Source: DATFDN01 sp963767645 | GTDB lineage: Bacteria > Pseudomonadota > Alphaproteobacteria > Acetobacterales > Acetobacteraceae | DNA length: 64,000 bases | Direction of reading: 5' to 3' | NCBI GenBank assembly: GCA_963767645.1 | Contig: CAVYEW010000018.1 | Span: forward strand, 248,001 to 312,000 | Part shown: piece after piece, positions 25,592 to 34,298 of the stretch | Layout: every line of letters begins with the position of its first letter | Position numbering within the stretch: the first letter of the stretch is position 1 | Notes under the pieces: model-generated | What the model saw: only the letters and a program-made list of their open reading frames with translations | The model's database searches: none | Told to the model about the DNA's origin: nothing | Translations under genes and position numbers: made by a program

Positions 25592-26122
25592 TCACTGCGT
25601 CGGCGCCAACACCAGCCCCGCCTCCACGATCTCCGGATCGGCCGGCAGGTGGCGCAAGGTGAACCCCAGGTGGCGGGCGAAGGTCAGCATGTTGGTGTTC
25701 TCCGCCAGGATCTCGCCGCGGATTTGCTTGACCCCGTGCTGACGCGCCCAGTCGATCAGCCGATGCATCAGATGGGTGCCGAGCCCCTTGCCCTTCACGT
25801 CCTGCTGCACGACGACCGCGAACTCGTCGATGCCGGTATCGTCGTTGTGCGCCAGCCGCGCCACGCCGACCGTCTCCCCGGTGGCATCGCGCACCGCCAC
25901 GAACGCCATGTCGCGCTGATAGTCGATCTGCGTGAAGCGGGCGAGCTGGGCTGGGGTCAGCTCCCGGACCGCCGCGAAGAAGCGCAGGCGGATATCCTCC
26001 GGGGTGAGCCGCTCGAAGAAGGCACGGTGACGTGCCGCGTCGTCGGGCCGTACCGGGCGGATCGTCAGATGCTCGCCGGCCGTGTCCCAATGCTCCTCCA
26101 GCTCGGCGGGGTACCGTTCCAT
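25592..26122 (-). CDS. GNAT family N-acetyltransferase
   Basis: This 176-residue GNAT protein has an N-terminal IRPVRPDDAARHRAFFERLTPEDIRLRFF segment in the style of the acetyltransferase domain of Pat/ADP-forming acyl-CoA synthetase proteins. The acetyl-CoA loop is VQQDVKGKGLGTHLM, followed by ILAENTNMLTFARHLGF. It may acetylate lysines of metabolic enzymes, as its relatives do, but here it stands alone. The ATG at 26120-26122 has GGGGAG upstream. It is divergent from the adjacent glycosyltransferase. Confidence 0.82.
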   Translation of the reverse strand: MERYPAELEEHWDTAGEHLTIRPVRPDDAARHRAFFERLTPEDIRLRFFAAVRELTPAQLARFTQIDYQRDMAFVAVRDATGETVGVARLAHNDDTGIDEFAVVVQQDVKGKGLGTHLMHRLIDWARQHGVKQIRGEILAENTNMLTFARHLGFTLRHLPADPEIVEAGLVLAPTQ

Positions 26123-26180
26123 CCTGTCTCCCCAGATATGGGCCCTTGAGAGGACGCACAGCCCCGCGCACACTCAAGCC

Positions 26181-27218
26181 ATGCAGCTTGCCTTCGTCGC
26201 GCCCGCCCCGCTGGATACGCCGGTCGGCGGCTTCTTCTACGCGCGCCGCATGATGACCGGCCTGCGCCAGGCCGGCCACAACGTCCAGGTGCTGGAAATC
26301 GAGGGCGCCCACCCGAACGCAGCCGAGCCCGCCCGCATTGCCGCGCGGGATGCCGTGAAGGCGGCTTCGGCGGAGGGGCGATTGTTGATCGACGGCCTCG
26401 CGCTGCCGGCCTTCGTGGGTCAGGGCGACGCGCTGGAAGCAGCCGGTGCGCTGGCCCTGGTGCATCATCCGGCTGCGCTGTCGGACGGCGCGACCGAGGC
26501 GGATCGGGCCGGGCTGCGCAACGCCGCGCTGCGCCTGCTGCCGCGCTTCCGCCGGGTGATCGCCACCAGCCAGACGGTCGCCGACCGGCTGGCCGCCGAG
26601 TTCGGGGTTTCGACTGAGCGGATCATCGCCGTGGTTCCCGGCACCGACGATGCGCCGCGCAGCACGGGCTCCGGCGGGCCGGGCTGCGCCATCCTCTCCA
26701 TCGGCGCCCTGATCCCGCGCAAGGGGCATGAGATATTGCTGCGCGCGCTTGCCCGCCTGTTCGACCTCGACTGGCATCTCGTGATCGTCGGCTCGGCCAT
26801 GCGCGACCCGGAGCACGCCCGCGCGCTTGGCGCCCTCGCCGAGCAGCTCGGCATCGCCGCACAGGTGCGCTTCGCCGGATCGGTCGACGACGCAACTCTC
26901 GACGCGCTGTGGCGGGGTGCCGACCTGTTCGCGCTCGCCACCTATTGGGAGGGGTACGGCATCGCCGTCGCGGACGCGCTGCGCCGCGGCGTGCCGGTCG
27001 CGGTGACTTCGGGCGGCGCGGCGGCTTCATTGGTGCCGGCGGAAGCCGGAATCGTCGCGCCGCCGGGCGATCAGGAACAGCTCTCCAAGGCGATGCGCCG
27101 GCTCATCTTCAGCGCGGAGCTGCGGCGTGAGATGGCGGATGTCGCGTGGCAGGCCGGCCGGGCGCTGCCGGACTGGGCGAGCCAGGTACGCGCCTTCGCC
27201 AAGGCTCTCGAAGCCTGA
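26181..27218 (+). CDS. Glycosyltransferase family 4 protein
   Basis: This 345-residue GT-B glycosyltransferase has the N-terminal lobe start MQLAFVAPAPLDTPVGGFFYARRM, a linker, then SIGALIPRKGHEILLRAL and ADLFALATYWEGYGIAVADAL, which holds the E-x7-E donor-site motif of retaining GT4 enzymes. It transfers a sugar from an activated nucleotide donor to an unknown acceptor. The ATG at 26181 begins the fold directly. It ends 12 bases before otnK, so they may share a transcript by chance of location. Confidence 0.88.
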   Translation: MQLAFVAPAPLDTPVGGFFYARRMMTGLRQAGHNVQVLEIEGAHPNAAEPARIAARDAVKAASAEGRLLIDGLALPAFVGQGDALEAAGALALVHHPAALSDGATEADRAGLRNAALRLLPRFRRVIATSQTVADRLAAEFGVSTERIIAVVPGTDDAPRSTGSGGPGCAILSIGALIPRKGHEILLRALARLFDLDWHLVIVGSAMRDPEHARALGALAEQLGIAAQVRFAGSVDDATLDALWRGADLFALATYWEGYGIAVADALRRGVPVAVTSGGAAASLVPAEAGIVAPPGDQEQLSKAMRRLIFSAELRREMADVAWQAGRALPDWASQVRAFAKALEA

Positions 27219-27230
27219 TGGGAGGAACCT

Positions 27231-28496
27231 ATGCTGCTGGGCGCGATCGCCGACGATTTCACCGGAGCCACCGACCTCGCCTCCATGCTGGTGCGCAACG
27301 GGATGCGCACGGTGCAGCTGATCGGCGTGCCGGGTCCTGCTGACGCGCCTCCCGATGCCGATGCGGTGATCGTGGCGCTGAAATCGCGCACCGCACCGGT
27401 GGGCCAGGCCGTGGACGAGAGCCTTGCCGCGCTGTCCTGGCTGCGCGCGGCCGGCTGCCGGCAGGTGTTCTTCAAATACTGCTCGACCTTCGACAGCACC
27501 GATAAAGGCAATATCGGCCCGGTGGGCGACGCCCTCATCGCCGCGCTCGGCTGCGGCTTCGCGCTCGCATGCCCGGCTTTCCCGGCCAATGCGCGCAGCG
27601 TCTATCAAGGGCATCTGTTCGTCGGCTCCGCGCTGCTGAGCGAGAGCGGGATGGAGCACCATCCGCTGACGCCGATGACCGATCCGAACCTGGTGCGCGT
27701 GCTTGGCCGGCAGAGCGAGGGCACGGTGGGGCTGGTCCCGTTCGCTACCGTCGATCAGGGCGCGCTCGCGATCCGTCGTGCGATGACCGCGCTCAAGGAA
27801 CATGGACATCGCTGGGCGATCGTGGACGCGGTGCAGGACGCGCATCTGCGCGCGATCGGCGAGGCGGCCGACGGGCACGCGCTCATCACCGGCGGCTCGG
27901 GCGTGGCGATGGGATTGCCCGAGAACTTCCGCCGCGCCGGGCTGCTGCACGCGCATGCAGACCCTGGCGCATTGCCCACGCTGGACGGCGCCGCCGCGGT
28001 GCTCGCCGGCTCCTGCTCGCGCGCCACGCTCGGTCAGGTGGCGGCTGTCCGGGAACAAGTTCCGGTGCTGCAGCTCGATCCGCTCGCCGAGCCCGATGCG
28101 CACGCACTGCGCGCGCGCGCGCTGGACTGGGTGGATGGCAGGCTTGGCGCGACGCCGGTCGTCATCGCCGCTTCCGCGCCGCCAGACAAGGTGGCGGCGC
28201 TGCAGTCACGATTGGGACGCGATGCCGCCGGTGCGCTGATCGAGCAGACACTCGCCGCCATCGCCGAAGGGCTGGTCTCGCGCGGCGTGCGCCGTCTCGT
28301 CGTCGCCGGCGGGGAGACGGCGGGCGCGATCGTCGCCCGGCTCGGCGTGCGCAGCCTTCGCATCGGCGCGGAGATCGACCCTGGCGTACCGTGGACCTAC
28401 GCCGAGGGCGGCGGCCATGCCCTGCTGCTGGCGCTGAAGTCAGGCAATTTCGGCTCGCGCGACTTCTTCCTGAAGGCGTTCGCCGCACTGGATTGA
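27231..28496 (+). CDS. otnK: 3-oxo-tetronate kinase (four-carbon acid sugar kinase)
   Basis: This 421-residue member of the DUF1537/four-carbon acid sugar kinase family opens with the active-site signature GAIADDFTGATDLASML. The C-terminal nucleotide-binding half has RRLVVAGGETAGAIV and EGGGHALLLALKSGNFGS. OtnK phosphorylates 3-oxo-tetronate. The following gene fits the matching decarboxylase OtnC, so the two catalyse the last steps of a tetronate route to dihydroxyacetone phosphate. The dehydrogenase and isomerase steps (LtnD, OtnI) are not in this window. Confidence 0.9.
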   Translation: MLLGAIADDFTGATDLASMLVRNGMRTVQLIGVPGPADAPPDADAVIVALKSRTAPVGQAVDESLAALSWLRAAGCRQVFFKYCSTFDSTDKGNIGPVGDALIAALGCGFALACPAFPANARSVYQGHLFVGSALLSESGMEHHPLTPMTDPNLVRVLGRQSEGTVGLVPFATVDQGALAIRRAMTALKEHGHRWAIVDAVQDAHLRAIGEAADGHALITGGSGVAMGLPENFRRAGLLHAHADPGALPTLDGAAAVLAGSCSRATLGQVAAVREQVPVLQLDPLAEPDAHALRARALDWVDGRLGATPVVIAASAPPDKVAALQSRLGRDAAGALIEQTLAAIAEGLVSRGVRRLVVAGGETAGAIVARLGVRSLRIGAEIDPGVPWTYAEGGGHALLLALKSGNFGSRDFFLKAFAALD

Positions 28497-28507
28497 GGAG
28501 CACCGCC

Positions 28508-29137
28508 ATGGACGAGGACGCGCTGCGTCGCCTGATGGTCGAGCTTGCCGCGAGCCTGTTCGCGCGTGGCTACTCGGTGGGTTCGGCCGGCAACATCAGC
28601 GCACGCCTTACCGACGGGTTCCTGATAACCCCCACCAACTCCTGCCTTGGCCGGCTTGATCCCGCGCGGCTGGCCCGCCTGGACGCCGCGTTCCGCCATG
28701 TGGGCGGCGATGCACCGTCAAAGGAGGTGTTCATGCACCGCGCGTTCTACACCGCCCGGCCCGAGGCCGGCGCGGTGGTGCATCTGCACTCGACCATGGC
28801 GACGGCCCTCGCCTGTCTGCCCAACGATGCCGACAGCGCGATCCCGCCGCTGACGCCCTACTTCGTGATGCGGGTCGGGCGGCACCTGCCGCTCATCCCG
28901 TATTTCCGTCCGGGCGATCCCGCCATGGAACCGGCGATCCACGCCGCCGCGGGCGCGGCGCGCGCGGTACTGCTCGCCAATCACGGCCCGGTGGTGTGCG
29001 GGAAGACCCTGACCGACGCGGTGTATGCCGCTGAGGAACTGGAGGAGGCGGCGAAGCTCGCGCTGCTGCTGCGCAAAGCCGCCCCGCGGCACCTTACGCC
29101 CCGGCAGGTCGAGGATCTGCTGTCCTCATTTGGGTAA
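28508..29137 (+). CDS. otnC: 3-oxo-tetronate 4-phosphate decarboxylase (class II aldolase fold)
   Basis: This 209-residue class II aldolase-family protein has GSAGNISARL at the N-terminus, HLHSTMATALACLP with metal-ligand His residues, and LLANHGPVVCG carrying the third His. Its length and its position 11 bases after otnK identify it as OtnC, which decarboxylates 3-oxo-tetronate 4-phosphate. The start ATG at 28508 begins MDEDALRRLMVELAASLF. It is followed by a palindromic repeat that probably ends the transcript. Confidence 0.88.
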   Translation: MDEDALRRLMVELAASLFARGYSVGSAGNISARLTDGFLITPTNSCLGRLDPARLARLDAAFRHVGGDAPSKEVFMHRAFYTARPEAGAVVHLHSTMATALACLPNDADSAIPPLTPYFVMRVGRHLPLIPYFRPGDPAMEPAIHAAAGAARAVLLANHGPVVCGKTLTDAVYAAEELEEAAKLALLLRKAAPRHLTPRQVEDLLSSFG

Positions 29138-29147
29138 TCGCTTGCAC

Positions 29148-29229
29148 CGTCATGCCCGTGCCTGTCACGGGCATCCACGCTTATGGCGGCACGAAGGCGT
29201 GGATGCTCGCGACGAGCGCGAGCATGACG
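29148..29229. repeat. Compound palindromic repeat (family B) between convergent genes
   Basis: CGTCATGC at 29148-29155 pairs with GCATGACG at 29222-29229. Inner arms include CCCGTG/CACGGG and GCATCCACGC/GCGTGGATGC. The right half is nearly identical to that of the repeat at 16261-16365. It lies between otnC and the histone-like gene, which converge, and may act as a terminator for both. Confidence 0.8.
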
Positions 29230-29300
29230 AGACAACTGAGTTCACCGCGCATCCCCGAGCCGGACCCCCTTTGCCGCTCAGAGGCTAACGTCGAGCCGCC

Positions 29301-29867
29301 TCAGCTCTCCTCGCCGTCGCGGTTTTCTTCCATCCCGGTGTCGTTCTGCACCTGGTTCTCTGGCATCGGCGTAGGCTGGGCCTTGCGGCGACGGGTGGGC
29401 GTCTTGCGAGGCGTCGTCGCCTTGGCCGTGGCGGTGTTGCGGGTGCCGGCCTTGCGCGCGCCGGTTTTGCGCGCAGCGGTCTTGCGCCCGTTGGTCGGGC
29501 GGGCAGCAGTCTTTCGCGTGCCGGTCTTGCGCGCAGCGGTCTTGCGCGCAGCGGTCTTGCGTCCTGTCGCGGTCTTCCGTCCGGCGCTGGTCTTGCGCCC
29601 GGCGGTCTTGCGCCCTGCCGCGGTCTTGGCGGCCGTCTTGCGGGCGCCGGTTTTGCGGCCAGCGGCCTTCTTCGCTGTCTTGCGGGCCGGGGTCTTGCGC
29701 GTGGCGGTCTTGGCTGTGGCCTTTCGACCGGCAGTTTTCTTCGCCGTCGTCTTCCGCGTGCTTGCGCCGCGGCTCGCCGTCTTGCGGCCCGAGGTCTTGC
29801 GGGTACCCGCCCGCATCGCCATTGGCTGTGCGCGCGGCTTGTCGGTGTTGCCGTCTTCGGTGCTCAC
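29301..29867 (-). CDS. Histone H1-like basic DNA-binding protein
   Basis: This 188-residue protein is dominated by Lys/Arg/Thr/Ala repeats of the form xxRKTAxRKT from about residue 20 to 165. The ends are non-repetitive; the C-terminus is acidic (MEENRDGEES). Such proteins resemble the C-terminal tail of histone H1 and coat DNA; bacterial examples occur widely. I take GTG at 29865-29867 because GGGAG lies nine bases before it and the protein then starts MSTEDGNTDK. A tiny frame with its own strong ribosome-binding site lies just upstream (see 29870-29896). The repeat makes the region prone to length variation. Confidence 0.72.
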   Translation of the reverse strand: MSTEDGNTDKPRAQPMAMRAGTRKTSGRKTASRGASTRKTTAKKTAGRKATAKTATRKTPARKTAKKAAGRKTGARKTAAKTAAGRKTAGRKTSAGRKTATGRKTAARKTAARKTGTRKTAARPTNGRKTAARKTGARKAGTRNTATAKATTPRKTPTRRRKAQPTPMPENQVQNDTGMEENRDGEES

Positions 29868-29869
29868 CT

Positions 29870-29896
29870 CTATGAACTCCCTGCTGGACGTGACAT
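29870..29896 (-). CDS. Eight-codon leader frame before the histone-like gene
   Basis: An ATG at 29894-29896 is preceded by GGAGGA and opens MSRPAGSS, ending at TAG two bases before the GTG of the histone-like gene. The spacing would favour translational coupling or re-initiation. It is short enough to be chance; I include it because its ribosome-binding site is stronger than that of the main gene. Confidence 0.3.
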   Translation of the reverse strand: MSRPAGSS

Positions 29897-30003
29897 GAGC
29901 CGTCCTCCGTACTCCGCAAGCCGCGCGCAAGTCGAATCGTCAGGCACGAATCGCGCGCGTACATGCGCAGTTCGCTATTCTGCTCTCGCATGATTGGTGT
30001 CAA

Positions 30004-30030
30004 ACAAAAAACAACCGTTTCTTAGCGGTT
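30004..30030 (-). terminator. Hairpin with T-run, minus strand
   Basis: On the minus strand AACCG pairs with CGGTT around an 8-nt loop (arms 30026-30030 and 30013-30017), followed by GTTTTTTG. It is a short stem and may be a back-up terminator downstream of prpC. The stretch 29868-30130 otherwise holds no gene apart from the short leader frame. Confidence 0.45.
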
Positions 30031-30066
30031 CCGAGAAGATTTCCTATGCTTGTGACCGACGCCGCG

Positions 30067-30104
30067 CAAAACAAAACCGCCGCGGCATCAACACCGCGAC
30101 GGTT
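30067..30104 (-). terminator. Rho-independent terminator of prpC
   Basis: Read on the minus strand, AACCGTCGCGG (30104-30094) and CCGCGGCGGTT (30085-30075) form an 11-bp stem with one mismatch and an 8-nt loop. The tail TTTTGTTTTG follows. It lies 26 bases past the prpC stop. Confidence 0.7.
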
Positions 30105-30130
30105 GGTACGTGCCGAGGGCTGCTGCTTGG

Positions 30131-31300
30131 CTAGCCGCGATCCTTCAGCGGCACGAAGCGCAAGTCCTCGGGACCGACGTAGTTCGCGGTCGGACGGATG
30201 ATCTTGCCATCGACGCGCTGCTCGATCACATGCGCGCTCCAGCCGGCGGTGCGGGCGATCACGAAGAGCGGGGTGAACATCGCCGTCGGCACGCCCATCA
30301 TGTGGTAGCTCACCGCGCTGAACCAATCGAGGTTGGCGAACATACCCTTGGCGTCCCCCATCACTGTCTCGATCCGGTCGGCGATCTCGAACATCTTCAT
30401 TGACCCGGTATCCTGCGACAGGCGGCGCGCGACTCCTTTGATGATCTTGTTGCGCGGGTCTGCCACCGTATAGACCGGATGGCCGAAGCCGATGACCAAC
30501 TCCTTCGCCGCCACTCGCCTACGTATGTCGGCCTCTGCCTCGTCCGGCGTGTCGTACCGCTTCTGGATCTCGAAGGCGACCTCGTTGGCGCCGCCGTGCT
30601 TGGGTCCGCGCAGCGCGGCGATGCCGGCGCAGATCGCCGAGTGGAAATCCGATCCGGTGCCCGCAACCACGCGACAGGCGAAGGTGGAGGCGTTGAACTC
30701 GTGCTCGGCATAGAGGTTCAGCGAGGTATGCATCGCCCGCACCCACTCCGCCGAGGGCGGCCGCCCATGCAGCAGATGCAGGAAGTGACCGCCGATGGAA
30801 TCGTCGTCGGTCTCCACATCGATCAGGCGGCCGTTGTTGGCGTAGTGGTGCCAGTAGAGCAGCATCGACCCCAGCGAGGCCATCAGCCGGTCGGCGATGT
30901 CGCGGGCTCCGGGGTGATTGTGGTCGTCCTTCTCCGGCAGGATGCAGCCCAGCGCGGAGACGCCGGTGCGCATCACGTCCATCGGGTGCGAAGCCGCCGG
31001 CAGCGTCTCCAACGCGTCCTTCACCGCCGCGGGCAGGCCGCGCATCGCCCGCAGCTTCTCCTTGTAGGCGCGCAGCTCCGCCGCGTTGGGCAGGGCGCCA
31101 TGCACCAGGAGATGCGCGATCTCCTCGAACTCGGCCGCCTCGGCGACGTCGAGGATGTCGTACCCCCGGTAGTGCAGGTCGTTGCCGGTGCGTCCCACGG
31201 TACACAGCGCCGTGTTGCCCGCCGGCACGCCCGAGAGGGCGACGGATTTCTTCGGCCGGTTGGCGCCTGTCTGCGCCGGCGCGGTTTGGGTTTCGCTCAT
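30131..31300 (-). CDS. prpC: 2-methylcitrate synthase
   Basis: This 389-residue citrate-synthase-fold enzyme has the catalytic His segments GPKHGGANE and GFGHPVYTVADPR and the PrpC-style start VALSGVPAGNTALCTVGRTGNDLHYRG. It condenses propionyl-CoA with oxaloacetate in the methylcitrate cycle. PrpC is preferred over ordinary citrate synthase because prpD is 20 bases upstream and the length is short. The ATG at 31298-31300 has AGGGAG before it; another ATG lies five codons upstream. prpB (methylisocitrate lyase) is not nearby. Confidence 0.93.
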   Translation of the reverse strand: MSETQTAPAQTGANRPKKSVALSGVPAGNTALCTVGRTGNDLHYRGYDILDVAEAAEFEEIAHLLVHGALPNAAELRAYKEKLRAMRGLPAAVKDALETLPAASHPMDVMRTGVSALGCILPEKDDHNHPGARDIADRLMASLGSMLLYWHHYANNGRLIDVETDDDSIGGHFLHLLHGRPPSAEWVRAMHTSLNLYAEHEFNASTFACRVVAGTGSDFHSAICAGIAALRGPKHGGANEVAFEIQKRYDTPDEAEADIRRRVAAKELVIGFGHPVYTVADPRNKIIKGVARRLSQDTGSMKMFEIADRIETVMGDAKGMFANLDWFSAVSYHMMGVPTAMFTPLFVIARTAGWSAHVIEQRVDGKIIRPTANYVGPEDLRFVPLKDRG

Positions 31301-31320
31301 CTGTGTCTCCCTCATAGGCC

Positions 31321-32820
31321 TCAGAAAATCCCCGGCTTGCCCTCTGCCAGCGTCCCCGACGGCAGCACCGCGTTCAACACCGCCAGTTCGTCCGCCGGCA
31401 GGCGCGGCAGATCCTGGACCGCTTCAAGGAAGCGGTTCGCCTCCCGGGTCGAGATGATGCCGTCCGTCAGCTCTCGGAACTTGCGGATGTAGTCGTCGCG
31501 GCGGAACGGCCGGGCGCCGTTCGGGTGCGCGTTGGCGACGCCGAGCTCGTCGACGATCCGCGTGCCGTCCCGCAGGAACACCTCCACCCGGCCACCGAAG
31601 GCAAGCTCGTTCGGGTCCGTCGGGTGATAGCGCCGCGTCCACTCCTCGTCCTCGCTTGTCTCGATCTTGTGCCATAGCGCCACCGTGTCGGGCCGACCGG
31701 CGCGGCGGGGCGCGTAGCTGTCCACGTGGTGCCAGCGCCCGTCCTGCAATGCCACGGCAAAGATGTACATGATGGAATGGTCCAGCGTCTCCCGGGAGGC
31801 CTTGGGGTCCATCTTCTGCGGATCGTTGGCCCCGGTGCCGATCACGTAATGCGTGTGGTGGCTGGTATGGATGACGATCCGCTCGACCTGATCGAGGTCG
31901 GGGATCTGCTCGCGCATCCGGAACGCGAGGTCGATCAGCGCCTGGGACTGGTACTCGGCGCTGTGCTCCTTGGTGAAGCTGTCGAGGACCGCGCGCTTCG
32001 GCTCCCCCGGCTCCGGCAGGGGCACCTGATAGGCGGCGTCCTTGCCGCCCAGCATCCAGGCGATGACGCTGTCCTCGCCTTCGTAGATCGGGCTTGGCGC
32101 TCCTTCCCCGCGCATCGCCCGGTCCACCGCCTCGACGGCGAGCTTGCCGGAATGCGCCGGCGCATACGCCTTCCACGAGCTGATCTCGCCCTTGCGCGAC
32201 TGGCGGGTGGTGAAGCTGACATGCACCGCCTGCTGCACCGCCTGATAGATCGTCTCGGTCGGCAGGCGCAGCAGCGTGCCGATCCCCGCCGCCTGGGCCG
32301 GGCAGAGATGCGCGATATGGTCGATTTTGTGCTCGTGCAGGCAGATCGCGCGCACCAGGTCGATCTGGATCTCATAGCCGGTGGCGATGCCGCGGATCAG
32401 CTCGCGCCCCGACCGCCCCATCGTCTGCGCCACCGCCAGGATCGGCGGAATGTTGTCGCCGGGATGGGAGTAGTCGGCGGCGAGGAAGGTGTCGTGCATG
32501 TCGAGCTCGCGCACCGCGGTCCCGTTCGCCCATGCTGCCCATTCCGGGCTGACCTGCACCCGCGAAGCCACCCCGAACACCGTCGCACCGTCGCGCAGCT
32601 TATGCCCCAGTGCGGCATCGCGCGCCGAGACCACCGGGCGGCGATTGATCGCGGCGATCGCGACGGCGGCATTGTCGATCATGCGGTTGACGATCATCGC
32701 CGCGACGTCCCGCTCGACGGGCACCCGGTCGGCGGCAACCGACGCGATCTTCCAGGCGAGCTGATCCTCGCGCGGGAGCTTCGCCGTGGATGGGTGAACC
32801 TTCACTTCATGCAGCTTCAT
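31321..32820 (-). CDS. prpD: 2-methylcitrate dehydratase, MmgE/PrpD family
   Basis: This 499-residue MmgE/PrpD family protein has DMHDTFLAADYSHPGDNIPPILA, HVSFTTRQSRKGEISSWKAY and KFRELTDGIIS, all typical of PrpD. It dehydrates 2-methylcitrate to methylaconitate, acting after PrpC. The ATG at 32818-32820 gives the family start MKLHEVKVHPS. It is followed closely by prpC in one operon and is divergent from a cyclic amidohydrolase gene with about 98 bases between them. Confidence 0.93.
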   Translation of the reverse strand: MKLHEVKVHPSTAKLPREDQLAWKIASVAADRVPVERDVAAMIVNRMIDNAAVAIAAINRRPVVSARDAALGHKLRDGATVFGVASRVQVSPEWAAWANGTAVRELDMHDTFLAADYSHPGDNIPPILAVAQTMGRSGRELIRGIATGYEIQIDLVRAICLHEHKIDHIAHLCPAQAAGIGTLLRLPTETIYQAVQQAVHVSFTTRQSRKGEISSWKAYAPAHSGKLAVEAVDRAMRGEGAPSPIYEGEDSVIAWMLGGKDAAYQVPLPEPGEPKRAVLDSFTKEHSAEYQSQALIDLAFRMREQIPDLDQVERIVIHTSHHTHYVIGTGANDPQKMDPKASRETLDHSIMYIFAVALQDGRWHHVDSYAPRRAGRPDTVALWHKIETSEDEEWTRRYHPTDPNELAFGGRVEVFLRDGTRIVDELGVANAHPNGARPFRRDDYIRKFRELTDGIISTREANRFLEAVQDLPRLPADELAVLNAVLPSGTLAEGKPGIF

Positions 32821-32918
32821 GCGGACCCTCGAACGGTGGACGCTGTCGTCTGACCTTCGTAAGGTCGCCTGCGGAGGGCGGCAAGAAGGCGGCCCCGCCA
32901 GCAGGGATGCATATATAA

Positions 32919-34292
32919 GTGTCTCAGCCATTCGACCGGGTGTTCGTAGGAGACGTCGTCGCGGGCGACACTATCCTGCGCCACGGCTTCGTCGCCGCGC
33001 GCGGCGAGATCATTGCCGCGCTTGGCCAAGGTACGCCGCCGCCGGCAGACGAAATCCTCGATTTCACCGGCAAGCTGCTGCTTCCGGGCCTGGTGGACGG
33101 GCATATGCACACCTCCTCCGCCCTCGGCTGGGCGGGGATCGAGGGCGCCACGCGCAGCGCTGCGGCCGGCGGTGTCACCACGTGCTGCGACATGCCCTAT
33201 GACGTGCCGCTTCCCGTCACCGATGCCGGCAAGCTCGCCGACAAGCGTGACTGGGTGGAGCGCACCGCGCATGTCGACATGGCGCTCTATGGCACCATCA
33301 CCAAGACCGGCGGAATCGATGCCATTCCGGCTCTCGCAGCCTCCGGCATCTCGGCGTTCAAGCTCTCGACTTACGAATACGACCCCGTGCGCTTCCCGCG
33401 CATCGACAACCCGACCATGCTCGCCGCCTTCCGCGCTATCGGGCGCACCGGCTTGCCGGTCGCCATCCACAACGAGGACCAGGAGATCGTGGTGCGGCTC
33501 ACCGAGCAGGCGCGCGCCGCCGGCCGCACCGAGCCGATCTGGCATTGCCGTACCCGCCCGCCGCTGGTGGAGACCATGGCCGATCTCGCGATCTTCGAGA
33601 TGGGACGCGAGGCCGGCGCGCATGTCCACATTGCCCATTCCTCGCTCGCGCGCGGCTTCGAGATCGCGGCGGAGTTCCGCCGCTCAGGCGGGCGCGACGG
33701 GTTCGATGCCACTGGTGAGGCGTGCATCCAGTACCTTTGTATGAGCGAGGAGGACATCGTCCGCCTGGGCGGGCGCGGCAAGTGCAACCCCCCGTTCCGC
33801 GCCGCCGCCGAGATTCCGCGCATGTGGGACGCGCTGCTTTCGGAACAGGTCGCCTATGTTTCCACCGACCATGCGCCCTGGCCGATCGAGAACAAGCGCC
33901 ACGCGGACATCTTCGCCTGCGGCGCCGGCCTGATCGGCTTGCAGAGCTTCGCGCCGCTGATGTTCACTCTGCTCGACGAGCGCAGTCTGTCGCCGGTGCT
34001 GATGGCGCGCTTCTGCGCCGAGCGCACCGCCCGCCTGCATGGGCTGTTCCCCAAGAAGGGCGCGATCCGGATCGGCTCGGATTGCGACATCCTGGTGCTG
34101 GAGCGCGGCGACTTCACTTTCGACGAGGCCAGCATCGTCGACCGGCCTGAATTGCGCTGGTCGCCCTATCATGGACGGCGGATGCGCGCGCGTGTCGCTG
34201 CGACCGTGCTGCGCGGGGCGCTGATCTGGGACGGCAAGACGGTGCTCGCCATGCCCGGCACGGGGCGTTTCGTGCCGCGCCAGACACGCTGA
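32919..34292 (+). CDS. Cyclic amidohydrolase (dihydroorotase/allantoinase/hydantoinase type)
   Basis: This 457-residue amidohydrolase barrel has the HxH metal motif in LVDGHMHTS, a lysine in SAFKLSTYEYD suited to carbamylation, further His residues in VAIHNEDQE and HVHIAHSS, and the catalytic Asp in STDHAPW. It hydrolyses a cyclic amide such as a hydantoin, dihydropyrimidine or allantoin. The start at GTG 32919 has no good ribosome-binding site, although the frame clearly begins the fold (FDRVFVGDVVAGD), so the exact start is unsure. A transporter lies nearby but on a separate frame-broken gene. Confidence 0.87.
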   Translation: MSQPFDRVFVGDVVAGDTILRHGFVAARGEIIAALGQGTPPPADEILDFTGKLLLPGLVDGHMHTSSALGWAGIEGATRSAAAGGVTTCCDMPYDVPLPVTDAGKLADKRDWVERTAHVDMALYGTITKTGGIDAIPALAASGISAFKLSTYEYDPVRFPRIDNPTMLAAFRAIGRTGLPVAIHNEDQEIVVRLTEQARAAGRTEPIWHCRTRPPLVETMADLAIFEMGREAGAHVHIAHSSLARGFEIAAEFRRSGGRDGFDATGEACIQYLCMSEEDIVRLGGRGKCNPPFRAAAEIPRMWDALLSEQVAYVSTDHAPWPIENKRHADIFACGAGLIGLQSFAPLMFTLLDERSLSPVLMARFCAERTARLHGLFPKKGAIRIGSDCDILVLERGDFTFDEASIVDRPELRWSPYHGRRMRARVAATVLRGALIWDGKTVLAMPGTGRFVPRQTR

Positions 34293-34298
34293 GGCGCC

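Noticed and set aside
29400..29800. Regularly spaced short repeats resembling a CRISPR array
   Set aside because: The repeats are codon-level Lys/Arg/Thr repeats within one reading frame, without constant repeat length or unique spacers, and no cas genes are present.
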